Positions 7,711 through 14,883 are shown, numbered from the stretch's first letter. The stretch: DNA of 27,311 nucleotides from Deltaproteobacteria bacterium (GCA_027297485.1 JAPUHZ010000083.1:1-27311); one strand, 5' to 3'. Notes: a model not told the origin generated them from the sequence alone. Translations and numbers: made by a program.

Positions 7711-7742
7711 GACAACCAATTTCCGCTCATTGGAGGAAGTAT

Positions 7743-9320
7743 ATGAGTAAGGCAGTTCCGAAAACTGCTGGTGCACCAGCAAAGCTTATCGCAGATCTCC
7801 GCTATACGCTTGAGTGGCTGGAGGCAGAGGGTGACTTGGTCGAAACGGATAAGGAAATCAACCCCGATCTGGAGATCACGGCCATCCAGAAACAACTGGA
7901 TGGAGGTTGCCCTATCCTTTTTAACAATGTGAAAGGCAAACCAAATCATCGAGTCGTCACTAACCTGTTCGGCGACATGAACATTATCAACAAGATGTTC
8001 GGTTGGAAAGACGACAAGGAACGAACTAAAAAGCTAGCCTATGCCTTGAGCCATCCAACTCCCCACGTCATCGTCAACCAAAAGGAAGCGCCAAGCCAGG
8101 AGGTGGTGATTGAAAAACCGGCTGACGTGAACCAGTACATGGTGCCGATTCGCCACACCGAATTTGAGCCCGAACTAACCGTCGGCTCTGGAATCCGCTT
8201 GATCTCGGGCAAGTATTTCGGGGGCGGAACCGACTTGGGATATAACCGCATGAACTTCCGGTGGGGCAATGTAGGCACGTTTCAAATTTCACCTGGCTCG
8301 CATATGTGGCAGGTGGTCACGAAGCATTACCGCGAGGATAAACCGATACCCATCACCATGTGTTTCGGCGTGCCTCCGTCATGCACGTTACTTGCTGGCG
8401 CCGGTTTTGACTATGTCATCCTACCCCAAGGGTGTGATGAGGTTGGGGTTGCAGGCGCCGTTCAGGGTGCCCCCGTCCGGTTGGTGAAGGCTCGAACCGT
8501 GGATGCCTTGGCCCTGGCGGATTGCGAGGTTGTTCTTGAAGGTCACGTCAACCCGCGGGACCGGCGCTACGAGACGGCCGAGTCTGAGAAGGCAGGCATT
8601 CAAGGCCGTTTTCACTTCCACCCAGAATGGGCAGGTTACATGGGCAAAGCCTACAAGGCGCCGACCTTCCACGTCACTGCGGTGACCATGCGAAAACCCG
8701 AATCCAAACCGATTATTTTTGCCCTTGGTGTCCACACGCTTGACGATCATAACATCGACACAACGGTTCGCGAGGCGGCAATGTATGAGCTGTGTGAACG
8801 CATTCAGCCGGGCATTATCCAAGATGTTGTGATTCCCTACTGCATGACGGACTGGGGGGGCGCAATCATCCAAGTCAAGAAACGCAACAAAATCGATGAA
8901 GGCTGGCAGCGTAATTTCATGGCCGCCCTGATGTCAACGTCTCAGGGTTTGCGTATTTGCATCGCGGTCAGCGAGGATACCGACCCCTACGATATGGATG
9001 ATGTCATGTGGTGCCTCACCACCCGCGTCAACCCCCATACCGATATCCTCAATCCGATCCCCGGGGGCCGCGGCCAGACCTTCATGCCGGCCGAGCGCAT
9101 GACCGCTGGGGAGAGGGAATGGACGGCATCCAACACCCGGTTTGAGGGAGGCATGTGCATTGACGCGACCGTCCCCTTCGGTTACGAAAGCGACTTCATG
9201 CGGCCGGTCTACGCCGTGAATAAAGTGAATCTGAAAAACTTCTTCACGGATGCCGATATCAAGAACGCCAAGGCTCGGATGAAGGGCTGGGTCCACTCGT
9301 TGGCTCGAACAGGAAGATAG
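7743..9320 (+). CDS. UbiD-family (prenylated-FMN) decarboxylase, atypical active-site loop
   Basis: UbiD-type decarboxylase of 525 residues; family members use prenylated FMN to remove or add CO2 on unsaturated or aromatic acids. The start is supported by GGAGG seven bases upstream. The fold is recognisable from LRYTLEWLEAEGDL at the N-terminus, CPILFNNVKG (about 56-65), the YNRMNFRWGNVGT core strand with Arg169 and Arg173, GSHMW (185-189), CEVVLEGHVNP (261-271), and an AMSTSQGLRICIAV-like C-terminal beta unit. The catalytic loop, normally EGPFGE, reads QGRFHFHPEW here (287-296). The first Glu is thus Gln, and extra residues precede Glu295. It is followed by a strong terminator and two class III CoA-transferases, which recalls phthaloyl-CoA decarboxylase neighbourhoods. 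An acyl-CoA substrate is therefore plausible but inferred. No ubiX is present. Confidence 0.88.
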   Translation: MSKAVPKTAGAPAKLIADLRYTLEWLEAEGDLVETDKEINPDLEITAIQKQLDGGCPILFNNVKGKPNHRVVTNLFGDMNIINKMFGWKDDKERTKKLAYALSHPTPHVIVNQKEAPSQEVVIEKPADVNQYMVPIRHTEFEPELTVGSGIRLISGKYFGGGTDLGYNRMNFRWGNVGTFQISPGSHMWQVVTKHYREDKPIPITMCFGVPPSCTLLAGAGFDYVILPQGCDEVGVAGAVQGAPVRLVKARTVDALALADCEVVLEGHVNPRDRRYETAESEKAGIQGRFHFHPEWAGYMGKAYKAPTFHVTAVTMRKPESKPIIFALGVHTLDDHNIDTTVREAAMYELCERIQPGIIQDVVIPYCMTDWGGAIIQVKKRNKIDEGWQRNFMAALMSTSQGLRICIAVSEDTDPYDMDDVMWCLTTRVNPHTDILNPIPGGRGQTFMPAERMTAGEREWTASNTRFEGGMCIDATVPFGYESDFMRPVYAVNKVNLKNFFTDADIKNAKARMKGWVHSLARTGR

Positions 9321-9348
9321 CTTCAGACCGCGAGTGACGGATGAGATC

Positions 9349-9388
9349 AAAAAAAAAGGGCAGGGAATGTATTCCCTGCCCTTTTTTT
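9349..9388 (+). terminator. Strong intrinsic terminator, bidirectional in form
   Basis: Nine A (9349-9357), an 11-base perfect stem GGGCAGGGAAT / ATTCCCTGCCC (9358-9368 and 9371-9381), and seven T (9382-9388). It ends the ubiD-like transcript, and the A-run would also allow termination on the other strand. Only 7 bases separate it from the ATG of the next gene. Confidence 0.92.
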
Positions 9389-9395
9389 AAAAGAT

Positions 9396-10661
9396 ATGGC
9401 AAGTAGAGAAAAACATGAGGGTCTCCTGTCTCCTTTTAGGGTCTTGGACCTAACTGATGAGCTGGGATTTCTCTGCGGTAAAATATTAGGGGATCTAGGG
9501 GCTGATGTTATCAAGATCGAGAGGCCAGGAGGAGAGCCTGCCAGACATATCGGACCTTTTTACCGCAACCAACCTCACCCTGAGAAGAGCCTTTACTGGT
9601 TTGCCTTCAATAATAACAAGCGCGGCATTACCCTCAACCTGGAGTCCGAGCGAGGCCGGGAAATCTTTGGCCAATTGGCAGCCGGTGCCCACTTTGTCAT
9701 CGAGTCTTTTATCCCGGGCCATCTGGACCAACTCAATCTAGGCTATGCTGCTTTAAGCCAGATCAACCCTCGTCTGGTTCTGACCTCCATCACCCCTTTC
9801 GGCCAGACTGGACCCTATTGTCAGTTCAGGGCCTCAGACATTGAGATCATGGCCATGAGTGGATGTATGTCGCTTACCGGAGATCCTGGTAGGCCTCCCC
9901 TGCGCGTCACTTTTTCCCAATCCTACCAGTGGGCCGCTTCTTATGCGGTGATGGGGACTCTGACGGCCCACCTCTATCGCCAGCGGACCGGGGAGGGACA
10001 GCAAGTGGATGTTTCGGCCCAGGCCTGCCTTCTCTGGGCTTTTTCCCACGCCCATACTTTTTGGGATCTGAACCGACACCTAGAGAAAAGGGCGGGCTCT
10101 TTCATGACTGGCCGTAGCATCACAGGCGCCAAGATGCGTGTCTTTTGGCCTTGCAAGGACGGCTATCTCAACTTCATCATCTACGGTGGTGAGGCAGGGA
10201 GAAAAACCAATCAGGCCCTGGTGGAATGGATGGACAGCAAGGGGATGGCGCCTGAGTTCCTCAAGAAGAAGGACTGGAGGTCTTTTAACATCGCCGAAGT
10301 CACCCAGAAAGAAATCAACCAGATGGAGGAGCCGATCGCTCGCTTCTTTCAGGGGATCACCAAAAAGGAGTTTTTCGAGGCAGTGATACAAAGGGAGATG
10401 CTCGGCTACCCGGTGGCGACCGTGAAGGAAGTCTTTGAAGATCCCCAGCTTGAGGCCCGTAACTTCTGGCAGAGCCTAGACCATCCCGAATTGGGGACTT
10501 CCTTACTTTATCCTGGCGGCTTTGCCAAACTCCCTGAGGCTCCATGCAAAATTGGGCGCCGGGCCCCTCTGATCGGCGAGCACAACGAAGAGATCTACTG
10601 CGGGGATCTGGGGATGCAAAAAAAAGAGCTAGAGAAACTCATAGAAGAGGGAGCGATTTAA
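9396..10661 (+). CDS. Class III (CaiB/BaiF) CoA-transferase family protein lacking the catalytic Asp
   Basis: Cytosolic protein of 421 residues with the full type III CoA-transferase fold: FRVLDLTDELGFLCGKILGDLGADVIKIE type start (about 14-42), NNNKRGITLNL (72-82), ITPFGQTGPY (132-141), TGEGQQVDVSAQ (198-209), and a C-terminal GEHNEEIY. In CaiB and formyl-CoA transferase the catalytic Asp lies in a P-x-x-D segment about 20 residues before the TGxGQ motif. Here the aligned stretch is VTFSQSYQWA (171-180), with Tyr177 in that place. It is probably the non-catalytic partner of the next gene's product in a heteromeric enzyme, as in two-subunit class III transferases such as benzylsuccinate or phthalate CoA-transferases. 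The ATG lies 7 bases after the terminator, and no Shine-Dalgarno is visible. No other start codon exists in frame nearby. Confidence 0.88.
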   Translation: MASREKHEGLLSPFRVLDLTDELGFLCGKILGDLGADVIKIERPGGEPARHIGPFYRNQPHPEKSLYWFAFNNNKRGITLNLESERGREIFGQLAAGAHFVIESFIPGHLDQLNLGYAALSQINPRLVLTSITPFGQTGPYCQFRASDIEIMAMSGCMSLTGDPGRPPLRVTFSQSYQWAASYAVMGTLTAHLYRQRTGEGQQVDVSAQACLLWAFSHAHTFWDLNRHLEKRAGSFMTGRSITGAKMRVFWPCKDGYLNFIIYGGEAGRKTNQALVEWMDSKGMAPEFLKKKDWRSFNIAEVTQKEINQMEEPIARFFQGITKKEFFEAVIQREMLGYPVATVKEVFEDPQLEARNFWQSLDHPELGTSLLYPGGFAKLPEAPCKIGRRAPLIGEHNEEIYCGDLGMQKKELEKLIEEGAI

Positions 10662-10662
10662 A

Positions 10663-10727
10663 AAGGATCAGTTGCAGGGATAAAGGGTCGAGCCTATAAC
10701 CCTTAATCCCTTGGACCCGTGATCCTT
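10663..10727. repeat. Nested palindromic element between the two CoA-transferase genes
   Basis: Outer arms AAGGATCA (10663-10670) and TGATCCTT (10720-10727) are perfectly complementary. The inner arms GGGATAAAGGGT (10677-10688) and ACCCTTAATCCC (10699-10710) pair with one mismatch around a 10-base loop. The element starts 2 bases after the stop and has no T-run, so it is more like an mRNA-processing or stabilising hairpin or a mobile palindromic repeat than a terminator. It shares size and words with the element at 22183-22248. Confidence 0.7.
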
Positions 10728-10743
10728 ATCAGGAATTGCGTTT

Positions 10744-11961
10744 ATGGCTCGTGCTTTAGAGGGAATCAAGGTTGTTGAATTTGCAGCCTATGCCGCAGGA
10801 CCGGTAGTCGGCAAGCACTTGGCCGATCATGGTGCTACAGTCGTCCACATCGAGTCGAATACTCGTCCAGACGGCTTTCGCGCTCACTACCCTCCGTACA
10901 AAGACAACATTCATGGTCTCAACCGCTCTGGGCTTTTTGCCCTGTGCAATAGCGCCAAATTGGATATCACCCTAAATCTTAAAAAGGCGCCCAAGGCGAC
11001 CCATCTGGCCAAAAAGATTGTCACCTGGTCCGACGTGGTGATCGAAAATTTTAGTCCGGGGACAATGAAACGGCTGGGGTTAGACTACGAGACCCTTAAA
11101 AAGGTCAAGCCGGACCTTATCATGCTAAGCAGTTCCAATCTGGGGCAGAGTGGGCCGCACGCGTACCATGCAGGATTTGGCTCCCAGCTCTCCTCCCTGG
11201 CAGGTTTCACAAATCTCACAGGGTATCCTGACGGCTCTCCCCAAATTCTCTACGGACCCTACATCGACTACATCGCGGTGGCTTATGGCACGATTGCCAT
11301 CCTCGCTGCCTTGGACCATCGAGAGAGGACGGGTAAGGGGCACTATATCGATACGGCCCAATACGAAGCTGGCCTCCAGTTCCTGGCCCCCATCCTCTTG
11401 GATTATAAGGTCAATGGTAAAGTGGCTGCCCGGAACGGCAACCGTGATCCTGCCGCGGCGCCCCATGGCGCCTATCCATGCAAGGGAGAAGACAGTTGGT
11501 GCGTTATCAGTGTCTTTTCTGAGGAGGAATGGAAATCCCTCTGCCAGGTGATGGGCAATTCTGTTTGGACTCAGGAAAAACGGTTTGCTACGCACCAGGC
11601 GCGTAAAAACAACGAAGATGAGCTGGACCGAAAACTCGGAGAGTGGACTTCTCGGTTCACGGCCAGAGAAATCACGGAAAAACTCCAGACTGCGGGCGTC
11701 CAGGCAGGGATAGTTAATACAATGAAAGACCTTTACAACGTCCCCCAACTCAAGCACCGCGGCCAATGGGTCGAAATGGAACACCCGGAGATCGGTAAAA
11801 TGCACTACCAACGCCCACCGTTTATCCTCACCAAGACCCCGTCGGGTCCGGAAAAACGTGATCCGCTGCTCGGCGAGCACAACGCTTATTTTTACCAGGA
11901 GCTATTGGGTATGCCCGAAAAAGAATTTGCCGAGTTAGCGGATGAAGGGGTTATCGACTAG
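10744..11961 (+). CDS. Class III (CaiB/BaiF) CoA-transferase, catalytic Asp present
   Basis: Cytosolic CoA-transferase of 405 residues. It moves CoA from a donor such as succinyl-CoA to a carboxylic acid through an aspartyl-CoA thioester. Motifs are IKVVEFAAYAAGPVVGKHLADHGA (8-31, in pieces), LFALCNSAKLDITLNL (64-79), SSSNLGQSGPHA (129-140), the catalytic segment GPYIDYIAVA with Asp175 (171-180), RTGKGHYIDTAQYE (195-208), and LLGEHN near the end. AGGA lies about 10 bases before the ATG. It follows the Tyr177 paralogue by 82 bases on the same strand. The pair likely forms one heteromeric enzyme with this subunit as the catalytic one. The substrate is unknown; the UbiD neighbour suggests an aromatic or unsaturated acid that is later decarboxylated. 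Confidence 0.9.
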   Translation: MARALEGIKVVEFAAYAAGPVVGKHLADHGATVVHIESNTRPDGFRAHYPPYKDNIHGLNRSGLFALCNSAKLDITLNLKKAPKATHLAKKIVTWSDVVIENFSPGTMKRLGLDYETLKKVKPDLIMLSSSNLGQSGPHAYHAGFGSQLSSLAGFTNLTGYPDGSPQILYGPYIDYIAVAYGTIAILAALDHRERTGKGHYIDTAQYEAGLQFLAPILLDYKVNGKVAARNGNRDPAAAPHGAYPCKGEDSWCVISVFSEEEWKSLCQVMGNSVWTQEKRFATHQARKNNEDELDRKLGEWTSRFTAREITEKLQTAGVQAGIVNTMKDLYNVPQLKHRGQWVEMEHPEIGKMHYQRPPFILTKTPSGPEKRDPLLGEHNAYFYQELLGMPEKEFAELADEGVID

Positions 11962-11987
11962 CCCCATCTCAGAAGTTGCCCTGCAGG

Positions 11988-12150
11988 TTGACATAATTGT
12001 ACGTTATCGGATACTGTCCAAAACGAGGGATGACCGGCCAGTTTGGGCCGCGGGCAGCCGCTTGAGACCTTCGAAGGCGAGCGGACCGGTGGCTGTCCTA
12101 GTAAATCTTGGGTTCTTGGTGGCCATGCTTCAAAAGATTATTCCTTTCCT
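11988..12150 (+). repeat. Approximately 165-bp dispersed repeat, copy 1 (diverged)
   Basis: Colinear with copy 3 at 17338-17502. Both start TTGACA, then ATCGGATAC after 17-18 bases, then AAAACG, then AGCC-CTTG-G-TCGAA, then CTTGG-TTCT-GGTG-CCAT and TTCCT. The distance from TTGACA to CTTGG is 119 bases here and 120 there. The first 30 bases look like a sigma70 promoter (TTGACA, 18 bases, TACTGT). It begins 26 bases after the CoA-transferase stop. No conserved reading frame is visible, so it is a non-coding repeat or possibly a small RNA gene. Confidence 0.6.
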
Positions 12151-12320
12151 TCATTCAGAATCGAGAGCCTCGACTTACAAAGGTAAGGATCTGAGATGTC
12201 CCAGACGGTTTTTTTCTGAGCGGCAAGGTTCCTGACCCCTTCCACATTTTTTTGACTAGCGCCCTCTGATCCGGATAGCAGTCCCGCGCCCCCTCTGCAT
12301 TACGGGCTTAGACGAGCGGC

Positions 12321-12443
12321 CTATCCACCATCCCCGCCCTCACCGTCCGTATCGACATTCGCTTTGTCAAAGTCTCTGTGCTCTTCACAGTAATTACTTG
12401 CTTCGGCAGCTTCCCTCTCACAACTTTCTCGTAAACATTTCAT
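12321..12443 (-). CDS. 40-residue Cys/His micro-protein, possible zinc-binding
   Basis: Short ORF with ATG at 12443-12441 and TAG at 12323-12321, preceded by GGAGGG with ideal 7-base spacing (12456-12451 on the minus strand). The product begins MKCLRESCEREAAEASNYC and continues EEH. Cys3, Cys8, Cys19 and His22 therefore form a C-x4-C-x10-C-x2-H pattern typical of tiny single-zinc knuckle proteins. The rest is an acidic, glycine-rich tail (DTDGEGGDGG). It lies alone in the 710-base gap between the CoA-transferase and the binding-fold gene, between two copies of the dispersed repeat. The good ribosome site and the metal-ligand pattern argue for a real gene. The short length leaves chance possible. 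Function is unknown; a nucleic-acid or protein-binding knuckle is conceivable. Confidence 0.5.
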   Translation of the reverse strand: MKCLRESCEREAAEASNYCEEHRDFDKANVDTDGEGGDGG

Positions 12444-12485
12444 GTTAGCACCCTCCTAGTCCAACAGGCCCCGATTGGGGTCACT

Positions 12486-12665
12486 TTGACCCTTCCTACG
12501 GTTCGATAAACTCACCGTCCCGAGGAGAATCGAGGGATAGCCGGTTGATTTAGAGAGCTCATTACCCCTAGCCCCTTGTGGTTCTCAAACTGGAGCTAGC
12601 ATGGGGTCGTTGTGAAAATTCTTGGTTTCTCGGTGACCATAGCCCAAACCCAAGTTCCTATCATT
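12486..12665 (+). repeat. Approximately 165-bp dispersed repeat, copy 2
   Basis: Bases 12569-12665 (97 bases) align with 17407-17502 with five substitutions, all transitions, and one 1-base gap. The upstream part (from TTGACC at 12486 and TTCGATA near 12502) resembles the promoter-like head of the other copies but is weaker and about 14 bases longer. It ends 8 bases before the stop codon of the convergent minus-strand gene. Confidence 0.75.
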
Positions 12666-12672
12666 AACCCTG

Positions 12673-13662
12673 CTAGGCGAAGGCCTCGCGGACGAAGAGG
12701 CTTTCCAGAGGTAGTGCCTTGGCCATGAGTCCTTGCTCAATTTGGTAACGATTCAAGGTCTGGATGGTTCTCTTCTCGGTTTCCCCTAGAACGTAAGCGT
12801 AGGGATCTTCTTGCAGGACGGCTTTTTCCTTCTCATACCCAGCAATCTCTTCGGGGCTCATGTATTTCACGCCGATGTTTTTTGCCTCACGAAAGGCCTC
12901 GATGAGTTTTGCCGGGAGGTCGGGATATTTTTCGGCGATCTCTTCCTTCAGGGCGATCGTGTGGATGATAGGATAGATACGTTTTTCTTTGATATAGGGG
13001 ATAATCTCGTCGGCATCCTCGAACAAGGGTTTGACTCCTGGGAACTCTCCCATGACCTTTGGCAGAGAGCCGCCGCCGAAAATTCCCGGGTAGCCGCTAT
13101 CTCCTGCAACGATGGCCGCTTGGAGCGCTCCCTCACTCACGAGCCGAGCGAGTTGGGGTTTTTCCTGACCGAAAGGCGCCGGCGGATCGAGCCTCTCTAC
13201 CTTGACCGGTAAATCTCTGCCGATATAGACCTCCCGCCCGGAAACATACCAGCTCATGTCTGTAGTCTTGAGGCCGTACTCGTCGAGTAGAAAACCACGT
13301 GCCCAGACGACAGCGGTGGCGCCGTAGCGGAAGCAACCGATCTTCTTTCCCTTAAGGTCACTTGGGTGGCTGAGTTTGCCTTCGCAGTAAAAAATGTTCC
13401 GTTGACGCGGGCCGCGCTCGAAGAAAACCGGCAGGGCGAGGAATCGGTAACCCCTTTCCCTCGTCCTTAAAAAGGTGGCGGTGGAAAATTCCCCGACGTC
13501 GAACTCGCCCTGGGTAAAACGGTAGTGTCGTTCCCCGGGATTGATGAAATTGTATGTGATATCGAGCTCGTAACCCTCAATGCCTACTGCGCCCTCAATA
13601 ATGGCACGAGTGCGGGGATGGTAGGGGATGCCGAGCTTGATGCGTGGCTTAGCTTTGGCCAT
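12673..13662 (-). CDS. 4,5-dihydroxyphthalate decarboxylase-like periplasmic-binding-fold protein
   Basis: Protein of 329 residues with a type 2 periplasmic-binding fold but no signal peptide (it starts MAKAKPRIKLGIPYHPRT), so it is probably cytosolic. It resembles the group annotated as 4,5-dihydroxyphthalate decarboxylase. Features are FTQGEFDVGEFSTATFL (about 50-66), LPVFFERGPRQRNIFY (about 77-92), LKGKKIGCFRYGATAVVWARGFL (about 103-125, in pieces), and a helical C-terminus with LIEAFREAKN and DPYAYVLGE. Members of this group either decarboxylate dihydroxyphthalates or bind aromatic acids, and annotation is unreliable. It starts 23 bases after the dienelactone hydrolase gene, with which it is probably co-transcribed from 14493-14520. 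That pairing fits aromatic ring-acid breakdown. No strong Shine-Dalgarno is visible. Confidence 0.75.
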   Translation of the reverse strand: MAKAKPRIKLGIPYHPRTRAIIEGAVGIEGYELDITYNFINPGERHYRFTQGEFDVGEFSTATFLRTRERGYRFLALPVFFERGPRQRNIFYCEGKLSHPSDLKGKKIGCFRYGATAVVWARGFLLDEYGLKTTDMSWYVSGREVYIGRDLPVKVERLDPPAPFGQEKPQLARLVSEGALQAAIVAGDSGYPGIFGGGSLPKVMGEFPGVKPLFEDADEIIPYIKEKRIYPIIHTIALKEEIAEKYPDLPAKLIEAFREAKNIGVKYMSPEEIAGYEKEKAVLQEDPYAYVLGETEKRTIQTLNRYQIEQGLMAKALPLESLFVREAFA

Positions 13663-13685
13663 TTCAAGTTTTATGCTGTATCTCG

Positions 13686-14423
13686 CTAGAGTGAAGCTGC
13701 TGCTATTTTGGGTGCGATTTTACCCAGGTACCTGTTGAAGAAGTCTAGAGTTCGAGGCCACGAGGTGTCAGCGGCATGAGGACGGTAACTGTCCTTGCTC
13801 TTATCCATAAAAGCGTGTCCGGCATTGGGATAGGAGTGAAATTCATAAACCTTGCCGTGCTTGGTGAGCTCAGCATCGAGTTTACGTATATCTTCAGGTG
13901 AAGGATTTTTGTCCTCCTCGCCAAAATGGCCCATAATCGGGCAGCCGATCTCTGCTGTCCGCTCGAAAGGCGAGGGACCTTCGCCCCAAGGCATGAAGAT
14001 GTTCCCTCCATAGTAGGTGACTGCGGCCTTGAAGTTGGGATTTGCAGCGGCCATGAGGTAAGAGACCCGGCCACCCATGCAGAAGCCGATGATTCCCAAC
14101 TTTTCTCCGTTAACTGACTGGTGCCCTTGTAGAAACTCCACTGCGGCGTTCACGTCCTCAATGACGCTTGCATCCCGAATCCTAGCTCTGCGGGTGCGGC
14201 CGTCGTCCGTACAGTCGGTCCCGTCGCGATGATAAAGTTCGGGTGCTGCGGCGACGTACCCGGCACTAGCAACCTTTCTGGTCATTTCTTGAACGAATTC
14301 GATAAGACCTCCTTGATGTTGGATAACCACCACTCCCGGAAAAGGTCCTGAGCCCTCGGGAAGGCTAACGTAGAGTCTCATAAGACCCTCATTTACTTTT
14401 ATCTGCTCCCATGATGACTGCAT
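13686..14423 (-). CDS. Dienelactone hydrolase family protein
   Basis: Alpha/beta hydrolase of 245 residues from the dienelactone hydrolase family, which opens lactones such as dienelactone in ring-cleavage pathways. Triad residues are Cys115 in GFCMGG, Asp171 in GEEDKNP and His203 in AGHAF. An ATG at 14489 is in frame, but I choose the one at 14423-14421. It has GGAGG eight bases upstream (14435-14431), the protein then begins like its family (MQSSWEQIKV), and the good promoter at 14493-14520 would start RNA at about 14486, downstream of the first ATG. The gene is the first of a two-gene unit with the dihydroxyphthalate-decarboxylase-like gene. A paralogue lies at 24775-25512. Substrate is unknown. 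Confidence 0.92.
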   Translation of the reverse strand: MQSSWEQIKVNEGLMRLYVSLPEGSGPFPGVVVIQHQGGLIEFVQEMTRKVASAGYVAAAPELYHRDGTDCTDDGRTRRARIRDASVIEDVNAAVEFLQGHQSVNGEKLGIIGFCMGGRVSYLMAAANPNFKAAVTYYGGNIFMPWGEGPSPFERTAEIGCPIMGHFGEEDKNPSPEDIRKLDAELTKHGKVYEFHSYPNAGHAFMDKSKDSYRPHAADTSWPRTLDFFNRYLGKIAPKIAAASL

Positions 14424-14492
14424 CCGATGACCTCCATGATTAGTTCTCTGTCCAAATCCCGTTCTATCAATGCCAGTCCTTGTACCCACACG

Positions 14493-14520
14493 CCTATATC
14501 TCTCACCATATGATTGTCAA
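14493..14520 (-). promoter_or_regulatory. Promoter of the dienelactone hydrolase operon
   Basis: On the minus strand a perfect TTGACA (14520-14515), 16 bases, then TATAGG (14498-14493). The predicted start near 14486 gives a leader of about 63 bases to the GGAGG-preceded ATG at 14423. Confidence 0.65.
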
Positions 14521-14533
14521 GTCATATCAGGGT

Positions 14534-14695
14534 GTTGAAAAACTCTGTCTCAGGCCAGTCAAAAAGGCTTCGACCTCAGCTAAGCCGAAGGTTCCAGATG
14601 CAAGGCGTGCGAGAAACCGACGAGCGGAGGCGCACTTAGAAAGTACGTTGGGGTGAGGCGGTCGAGCGGTACGAAACAGATGGGCCTTTTTCAAC
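14534..14695. repeat. Long imperfect palindromic repeat (GTTGAAAAA ends)
   Basis: Perfect 9-base terminal inverted repeats GTTGAAAAA (14534-14542) and TTTTTCAAC (14687-14695) enclose GC-rich arms. These contain CAAGGCGTGCGAG, GAGCGGAGGCGC and a central ACTT-AGA-AAGT (14634-14644) followed by ACG. An extra small stem, GGCTT with AAGCC, lies in the left arm. This is the well-known look of dispersed palindromic repeats in deltaproteobacterial and related genomes. No reading frame is implied. Confidence 0.75.
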
Positions 14696-14731
14696 GGTCT
14701 GTAATGGCCCCTTTAAAAATCCAATTATATT

Positions 14732-14758
14732 GACCACGGGGTTTGAAACCCCGAGGTC
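14732..14758. repeat. Perfect-arm hairpin
   Basis: GACC, A, CGGGGTTT, G, AAACCCCG, A, GGTC: a 12-base-pair hairpin with one A-A mismatch and a minimal loop. No T-run follows, so it is not an intrinsic terminator. It lies in the hairpin-rich intergenic region 14534-15069. Confidence 0.6.
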
Positions 14759-14826
14759 GGCCCAAGGGAAGATCTATGGGGGAAGAGCTGCCGCTTCTCC
14801 CCTTTGGGAACCCCATCGGTTATGTG

Positions 14827-14844
14827 CCCGCGGCTAGCCGCGGG
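14827..14844. repeat. Perfect 18-bp palindrome
   Basis: CCCGCGGCTAGCCGCGGG is fully self-complementary and very GC-rich compared with its surroundings. It could be a protein-binding site or, in RNA, a compact hairpin. It resembles small GC-rich palindromes scattered in metagenomic genomes. Confidence 0.6.
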
Positions 14845-14883
14845 ATATGCTAATCAATTGAATACGGACAAATGCAGGATGAA

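Noticed and set aside
11942..12235. Possible 97-residue ORF over the CoA-transferase end and repeat copy 1
   Set aside because: It overlaps the end of a real gene in another frame, lacks a ribosome site and has no recognisable domain.
14424..14489. Longer N-terminus for the dienelactone hydrolase (ATG at 14489)
   Set aside because: It lies at or upstream of the predicted transcription start, and the internal ATG has an ideal GGAGG.
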